From assembly GCA_002715375.1 (NCBI GenBank), contig PAZA01000043.1, positions 1 to 32,108 on the forward strand: a stretch of 32,108 nucleotides of DNA, written 5' to 3'. The notes under the pieces are model-generated. The model searched no databases and was not told the origin of the DNA. It was given only the letters and a program-made list of their open reading frames with translations. Made by a program: the position numbers and the translations under genes. Positions 27,164 through 32,108 of the stretch are shown here, piece by piece. Source of the DNA: Halobacteriovoraceae bacterium (lineage in GTDB: Bacteria; Bdellovibrionota; Bacteriovoracia; Bacteriovoracales; Bacteriovoracaceae). The first letter of the stretch is position 1, and every line of letters begins with the position of its first letter.

Positions 27164-27775
27164 TTATTCTTTAATTTTTTTTGTAATAACTAAATATTTA
27201 TCGAGCAAATCTTCAATTGAATCTATTTCGAAGTTCCCTGTTTTTATTTTTATCTAACTCGTTTTTTGTTGATATATAGATAGGAAATAATAAAGATGAA
27301 AATGATTTTACTTTTATAAAATAAGTTTGTTTTTTGTTAATTCTTTTTAATTTAAAAACAAAGTTTCTATTTTCAATTTCTCTAGAATGAAAAGGCTTTG
27401 AACCTCCAGTAATTGTTTTAAGCCACTTACCTTCTTTATGCCTAAAAAAGGTTATATGATCGATTGTGGGTTTTTCTAAAGTTAAAAATAAATTTTCCTC
27501 CAATTCAGTTTTAGATTCATTTAAAATAACTTTAAACCAGAAAGTAGATCCACTAAAGAAGGTTTTAAAAAGTTTAACATTTTTAAATTTTTTATTTCTT
27601 ATTTCACTGAATTCTGTATGGCCCTCTTTATCTTCAAAGAAGCTTATACTCATTTTTTTTTATCTAATGAAATATCTTTTTCTTTTGGAAAAATAGGATT
27701 AAAAAAAAGAAATAATAAAATAACTAAGCTGATTAATTTAAATATAATAATATTTTTTTTATTAAATTCTAGCAT
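27164..27775 (-). pseudogene. Frameshifted remnant of a 7TMR-DISM-type sensor (signal peptide + DISMED2-like domain)
   Basis: Minus strand 27775-27662 encodes MLEFNKKNIIIFKLISLVILLFLFFNPIFPKEKDISLD, then A9 and TGA. ORF 27653-27213 encodes DISMED2-like SISFFEDKEGHTEF...GSTFWFKVIL...NPTID-like KPTIDHITFFRHKEGKWLKTITGGSKPFHSREIENRNFVFKL..QTYFIKVKS. A further off-frame segment runs to 27164. Confidence 0.65.
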
Positions 27776-27910
27776 CTTAAATCAAAGCTAATTAAGTCTT
27801 TTCTGACTTATATTGTCGGTCTCTTCCAGCTATTTAATTAAGTTATTCTATGAACTTAAGATGTAAATTTAGAAGCATTTAGTTTTTTGTTTGCCGAAGA
27901 AAAAGATTCC

Positions 27911-27942
27911 AAAAAAAAAAGGCCTCAATTGGCCTTTTTTTT
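27911..27942. terminator. Bidirectional rho-independent terminator
   Basis: AAAAAAAAAAGGCC-TCAATT-GGCCTTTTTTTT, downstream of the minus-strand gene ending at 27978. Confidence 0.85.
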
Positions 27943-27977
27943 AAAATAATCTAAACGATTTCTATAAAATTAATTTA

Positions 27978-28235
27978 TTAATTCCAATCTAATACTTTTT
28001 TCGCCCAGGATGATTTTGTTTTCTCAACCCAATTGCAGTCTTTTAATTTTTTACTTACAAATTTCTCTAAAGCATCAGGTCCGTCCGCATCAACCCATAA
28101 AGTAAGGTCCCACTCACCCATTGTTGACCAAGCCCACTTTACTTCTTTCCACTCTTTAAGAAAAGACCAGTCCCAATCTGAAGTAGCTTCACCTTTCCAC
28201 TTAACATCAACCTGGGCATACCATTTAGTTTCCAT
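27978..28235 (-). CDS. Small Trp-rich protein resembling a standalone AsnC/Lrp RAM (effector-binding) domain
   Basis: EVKWAWSTMGEWDLTLWVDADGPDALEKFVSKKLKDCNWVEKTKSS resembles the Lrp/AsnC ligand-binding core (xxxVTGxYDLLLxVxxxDxxxLxxFVxxxLxxxxGVxxTxS). AAGGAG RBS. Confidence 0.6.
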   Translation of the reverse strand: METKWYAQVDVKWKGEATSDWDWSFLKEWKEVKWAWSTMGEWDLTLWVDADGPDALEKFVSKKLKDCNWVEKTKSSWAKKVLDWN

Positions 28236-28267
28236 AAAATTTTTCTCCTTTTAAATTTTATATTAAT

Positions 28268-28729
28268 TTACATATCAAAAAGAAAATGAATTGCCTTGGA
28301 AAAGCACTTCCCAGCTCTTTCACCAACCTCTTTTAATTTATCACCTGTACTTATATTCTTCCCTTCAACTGTACTAAACCTGATAAACATATCCAAAAAG
28401 ATTGGGTCTTGAGGGTCTTCACTATGAAACACCTCTAAATCCAAATCAAAAGAGTTATATATCCAAGTATTGGCAGCTCCAAAATCAGGGGCCCTTAGAG
28501 TCCTAAGTCGCTTTAATATGGTCTCTTCTTGACCCCCTGGAAGGCCCTTATGCGCCTTTATTGCAATATTGAAGTCTATTTTATTATCACCTTGAACAAC
28601 GTGAAGCTTGAAATCTTCAGAAAGACCTGAGCCCTTTACTCCTTCTAAAAAAGAGTTTACCAGACCTATTGCATTTCCATCTTCCCCAGCTTCTGCATCC
28701 CTCCACAAAAACTTTATTTCTTCGCTCAC
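28268..28729 (-). CDS. Hypothetical protein
   Basis: 153-aa ORF, GTG start with AAGGAAGGT upstream; just upstream of the Trp-rich gene on the same strand. Confidence 0.7.
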   Translation of the reverse strand: MSEEIKFLWRDAEAGEDGNAIGLVNSFLEGVKGSGLSEDFKLHVVQGDNKIDFNIAIKAHKGLPGGQEETILKRLRTLRAPDFGAANTWIYNSFDLDLEVFHSEDPQDPIFLDMFIRFSTVEGKNISTGDKLKEVGERAGKCFSKAIHFLFDM

Positions 28730-28853
28730 CGAATTACCTTCCTTTAAAAAGAGGTTCTACATTTTACTCTATTCTAAAAAAAATTAGTCTGAAAAAAAAG
28801 GAACTCTTTCTTTGCCGATTGCAGTTATTGCTTATTTGAAATGCGAAGGAAAA

Positions 28854-28925
28854 ACCTGACTAAGGACTCTGGTTATAAAAGCCTAACTAAGGACTCTGGT
28901 TATAAAAACCTGAGTCCTCAGTTAA
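28854..28925. repeat. 27-bp direct repeat pair followed by an inverted partial copy
   Basis: CTAAGGACTCTGGTTATAAAAgCCTAACTAAGGACTCTGGTTATAAAAACCTGAGTCCTCAGTT. Confidence 0.9.
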
Positions 28926-28938
28926 AAGTCATCGGGAA

Positions 28939-29583
28939 TTATTTTAAATCAAATCCCATCTTTATATTGTAGTTGCGAACATTACCAGTTATATCCATTC
29001 TAATTACACCCAAGGCTGGAACAGAAGGATGTGTTACAACGATAGCTTCTATATCCCTAACTTCCTCTGATAAAAGGTCCTTTTCATTAAGTATGCCCAT
29101 TTCAAAGGCCTTTAAAGCGATCATCTCTTTTAAACTTTTTTCGTCGCTTCCTTTTATATCAAAAAACCTTAGAACTGGACAATCTTCGTAGGCTACTCCA
29201 TTGTGCCTAACCAAATCTTTAACTTCTTGTAATTTAATTTTTAGATTTGATGTTTGAACAACCCCTCTTCTAACCTGACCCCAAAAGGAATCTCCGAAGT
29301 AACTTTGAGGAACCATTAAAGTGATCACACCACCCCTGTCTCCATAGAAAGAGACATTTATTTTAAACGAATAATCTATTTGATATTCTTCACCTTTTTC
29401 AGTTGCATGCAAATCTTTCACTTCAAAAAAACCGTGGCCTTTTTTGATCATACTAGTTGTTCGCGCTCTGTCTTTAATCAAAACCATTTCGCTTTTTTCA
29501 CCAATCGGCGTCGCAGGTTCATTCGAAAAACTTGTTGTAATAAAACTTAAAAAGAAGCAAAAAATAAGAATTACTCTTGCCAT
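28939..29583 (-). CDS. Exported hypothetical protein
   Basis: MARVILIFCFFLSFITTSFSNEP signal peptide; GAGGTGG RBS supports the ATG at 29583 rather than the longer track start at 29622. Confidence 0.75.
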   Translation of the reverse strand: MARVILIFCFFLSFITTSFSNEPATPIGEKSEMVLIKDRARTTSMIKKGHGFFEVKDLHATEKGEEYQIDYSFKINVSFYGDRGGVITLMVPQSYFGDSFWGQVRRGVVQTSNLKIKLQEVKDLVRHNGVAYEDCPVLRFFDIKGSDEKSLKEMIALKAFEMGILNEKDLLSEEVRDIEAIVVTHPSVPALGVIRMDITGNVRNYNIKMGFDLK

Positions 29584-29655
29584 AAAACCACCTCGGTCAT
29601 TCAATATTAGTATTTTAAACAATAAGGGTATAAATGTTCTGGTAAAATTGTCAAA

Positions 29656-30981
29656 TTAATCAATACCATTACGTCTTATTTCTTCATCCAAAGGACCTCG
29701 ATATTTTTTCATTGCCCGGACCCAATTAACTCGAGAACCCCATCGTCGTAACTTTAAAAAAAGTCCCAAAGTTGAACGGTCTAATAAAAAAAATTCTTCC
29801 CGTGGAAATTTCCTTTTTTTAAGGTCAACTGTTTTTATAAAGTCTTTAACTTTTAAAAAAGGATTCACTTCTAAAAGGGGATAAGACCCCTCTAATGTAT
29901 AAGGGTTATAAGTCTCTTTAACCAATTCAAAATGCCTTTGAAAGAGTTCTTCGGAATCAGTCTTTAAAAAAACTCCCAGGTCAACAATGACTTTTTTATA
30001 TAAGGCAAAATCATCTTCTTCCATGGCCAATAGTATTGCCGCATATCGTTTAACGAAATCGGCTGGAAACTCTCTCGTACTACCGTAATCTAAAAGCTTT
30101 ATATTTTTTTTTGAAAAAAAATAATTTCCATTTTGGGGATCAGAATGAATTTTTCTTTTTTTAAAAAGAGAATAAATATAAGAATCAAACAGTAATTGTC
30201 CTAAAAAATCTCTTTCTTCTTGAGAATATTTAAGAGATTCCTCAAAGTCATCACCCTCAAGAAACTCCATCGTTAAAATAGATTCTGAACAAAAGGCTTC
30301 AAAAGTTTCTGGAACGTGTATATTGGGGAAATCTTTGGCAAAAGAGCTTTTAAATGCAGCCATTTCACTTCTTTCCTTCACATAATCGCACTCCTGGAGA
30401 AGAGACCTTTTCATTTCAGTAACTAAATTGGTAACATCAACAACCCCAGGAAAAATCAAAGAGAAAAATTTTTTTATCTGATCAATATTTTTAAAATCAT
30501 TTTGGGTGGCCTTTAAAATATTAGGGTATTGCACCTTAACTGCAACATCCTCACCTGAAGGCAATACAGCCTTATGCACTTGACCAATGCTAGCAGCGGC
30601 CAAGGGCGTTCGATCAAATGATTTAAAGAGACCTTCAGGAATCTTTCCAAAACTATTTAGAAACACTTTATCGAGGTCTGATCGAGGCATAGGAGGAGCA
30701 TCTTTTTGGAGCTCTTTAAAAAGTTCTGAAATTTCTGGAGGTAAAATTAAGTCATCACTAATAGATAACATTTGGCCCATTTTCATGAAAGCGCCTTTTA
30801 ATTCACCCATCGATTGAACGATATCTTTAGCAACATCAATTTTAACTTTTAAATCTCTAGCTTCTTTTACCGTACGGTCAAAAGTTTTTTTGACAAAGAA
30901 TTTTCCCGTGGCCTTGGCCAACGTTGTGCCCATCTTTGTAAGCCGAGCAATTTTAGTCGTTTTAATCGTTTTATTTCCCAT
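29656..30981 (-). CDS. ABC1/AarF/UbiB-family atypical kinase
   Basis: ELKGAFMKMGQMLSISDDLILPPEISELFKELQKDAPPMP; PLAAASIGQVHKAVLPSGEDVAVKVQYP; KIHSDPQNGNYFF; KLLDYGSTREF. Confidence 0.95.
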   Translation of the reverse strand: MGNKTIKTTKIARLTKMGTTLAKATGKFFVKKTFDRTVKEARDLKVKIDVAKDIVQSMGELKGAFMKMGQMLSISDDLILPPEISELFKELQKDAPPMPRSDLDKVFLNSFGKIPEGLFKSFDRTPLAAASIGQVHKAVLPSGEDVAVKVQYPNILKATQNDFKNIDQIKKFFSLIFPGVVDVTNLVTEMKRSLLQECDYVKERSEMAAFKSSFAKDFPNIHVPETFEAFCSESILTMEFLEGDDFEESLKYSQEERDFLGQLLFDSYIYSLFKKRKIHSDPQNGNYFFSKKNIKLLDYGSTREFPADFVKRYAAILLAMEEDDFALYKKVIVDLGVFLKTDSEELFQRHFELVKETYNPYTLEGSYPLLEVNPFLKVKDFIKTVDLKKRKFPREEFFLLDRSTLGLFLKLRRWGSRVNWVRAMKKYRGPLDEEIRRNGID

Positions 30982-30984
30982 AGC

Positions 30985-32001
30985 TTACAATACTCTTCCA
31001 ACAAAAAATGATTCCAGTTTGGATGTTATCTGGGCACTTAATTTTTGCATAAGACCCTTCGATTCTTTGACATAAGATAATTCATAAATATCATGAGTTT
31101 CAAATTTGGAAAGAAGATAATCATCACTCGTAATAACTTCATCAATTAAATTTAAATCCAGGGCCTGTGTTCCGTACCAATGCTCCCCTGTTGCCACTTT
31201 ATCTAAATCTAACTGGGGTCTTGCATCTTTTACAAAGGACTTAAATAATTTATGAGTTTCATCCACCTCATCTTGAAACTTTTCACGGGCCTTTTCTGTA
31301 TTTTCGCCAAACATAGTTAAAGTTCTCTTAAACTCTCCTCCAGTTATTTGTTCAAATTCAATGTTATTTTTCTTTAATACCTTGTTAAAGTTTGGAATTT
31401 GGGCCAAAACGCCAATTGACCCCACAACAGCAAATGGTGAAGCTAAAATTTTACTTCCCTGACAGGCCATCATATAGCCTCCACTTGCAGCAACCTTATC
31501 AATAGATATAATTAAAGGAATTTTTCTATCTCGAATTCTTTTCAACTGACCAGCAGCAAGACCATAACCGGGGACTATTCCTCCTGGACTTTCTAAATGA
31601 ACAAAGACTTCATCTTTCTCTCTTATCAAGGTCAAAAGTGCCGTAACCTCTTCTCTCAAGGAAGCAGCTTCTTTTGCCTTAATATCCCCTTGAAAATTAA
31701 GAACAAAAAGCCTGGGTTTATTTTCTCGAGAATTCTTTTTTTCCAATTTGCTTTTTTCTTTTTTTTCTTTTTGATATTTTTTAATCTCTTCTTTTGTAAA
31801 AACCTCCGTTTGAAGAGTTTCTTTAACTTCTTGAAAACGATTATTTAAGTTTTTTATTTCAAGACTACCCTCTTTCGGCTTTTTCTTACGTGAAATCATT
31901 GTCACACCGGCAAAAAGAATAAGAAAACCAATAACAACCGTCCCTACTTTAGCAAAGAAAAGGAGAAATTGCCCTAGCAACTCCATAAAGTTTATCATCA
32001 T
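30985..32001 (-). CDS. sohB: S49-family protease SohB-like
   Basis: N-terminal TM; FVHLESPGGIVPGYGLAAGQLKRIRDRKIPLIISIDKVAASGGYMMACQGSKILASPFAVVGSIGVLAQIPNFNKVLKKNNIEFEQITGGEFKRTLTMFGENTEKAREKFQDEV. Confidence 0.92.
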   Translation of the reverse strand: MMINFMELLGQFLLFFAKVGTVVIGFLILFAGVTMISRKKKPKEGSLEIKNLNNRFQEVKETLQTEVFTKEEIKKYQKEKKEKSKLEKKNSRENKPRLFVLNFQGDIKAKEAASLREEVTALLTLIREKDEVFVHLESPGGIVPGYGLAAGQLKRIRDRKIPLIISIDKVAASGGYMMACQGSKILASPFAVVGSIGVLAQIPNFNKVLKKNNIEFEQITGGEFKRTLTMFGENTEKAREKFQDEVDETHKLFKSFVKDARPQLDLDKVATGEHWYGTQALDLNLIDEVITSDDYLLSKFETHDIYELSYVKESKGLMQKLSAQITSKLESFFVGRVL

Positions 32002-32108
32002 CGATACCTCTTAGTTATTACCTTATACATTTTAAAAAAATTAATAATTTAATAAATAATAAAACCATTTCAGGTATTCATTAAAAACACTCAAAAAAGA
32101 AGACTCTT

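Noticed and set aside
31597-31848. 83-aa plus-strand Phe-rich ORF
   Set aside because: Antisense of the Lys/Glu-rich linker of the SohB-like protein.

Overview
AT-rich bacterial chromosomal segment, densely coding on both strands, with about 24 credible protein genes. I see no rRNA, tRNA, CRISPR array or transposase. The family mix (GH3, Rieske oxygenase, 7TMR-DISM remnant, orphan ParB-like protein, many exported proteins) would suit a Bdellovibrionota/Bacteriovoracales-type genome, but that is only a guess. Main blocks: (1) the 3' part of a lysine-rich histone-H1-like repeat protein, cut by the left edge; (2) a minus-strand trio of GNAT-like protein, Rieske non-heme iron oxygenase and GH3-family enzyme, then an HU gene with a strong terminator; (3) a standalone receiver, a STAS protein and a tightly packed efflux operon: TolC-like protein, very short adaptor apparently lacking the alpha-hairpin, RND pump with an altered TM4 Asp pair, PG0541/PII-like small protein, and a second strongly degenerate RND-like protein; (4) two TetR regulators with nearby alpha/beta hydrolases; (5) a class II aldolase, a decayed ketoacyl-synthase C-terminus not explained by the ORF track, and a FabA/FabZ-like dehydratase; (6) FecR-domain protein, exported clan CD-like putative peptidase, trypsin-like lipoprotein, and a REC-PAS-HPt-HATPase kinase resembling CheA without CheW; (7) ParB-like protein, a frameshifted 7TMR-DISMED2 remnant, a tryptophan-rich AsnC/RAM-like small protein, UbiB/ABC1 kinase and SohB-like S49 peptidase. 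The strongest candidates for something unusual are the RND-like system at 6086-14476, the two remnants at about 18960-19322 and 27164-27775, and the 14% Trp mini-protein at 27978-28235. All calls come from reading the sequence; no database search was run.
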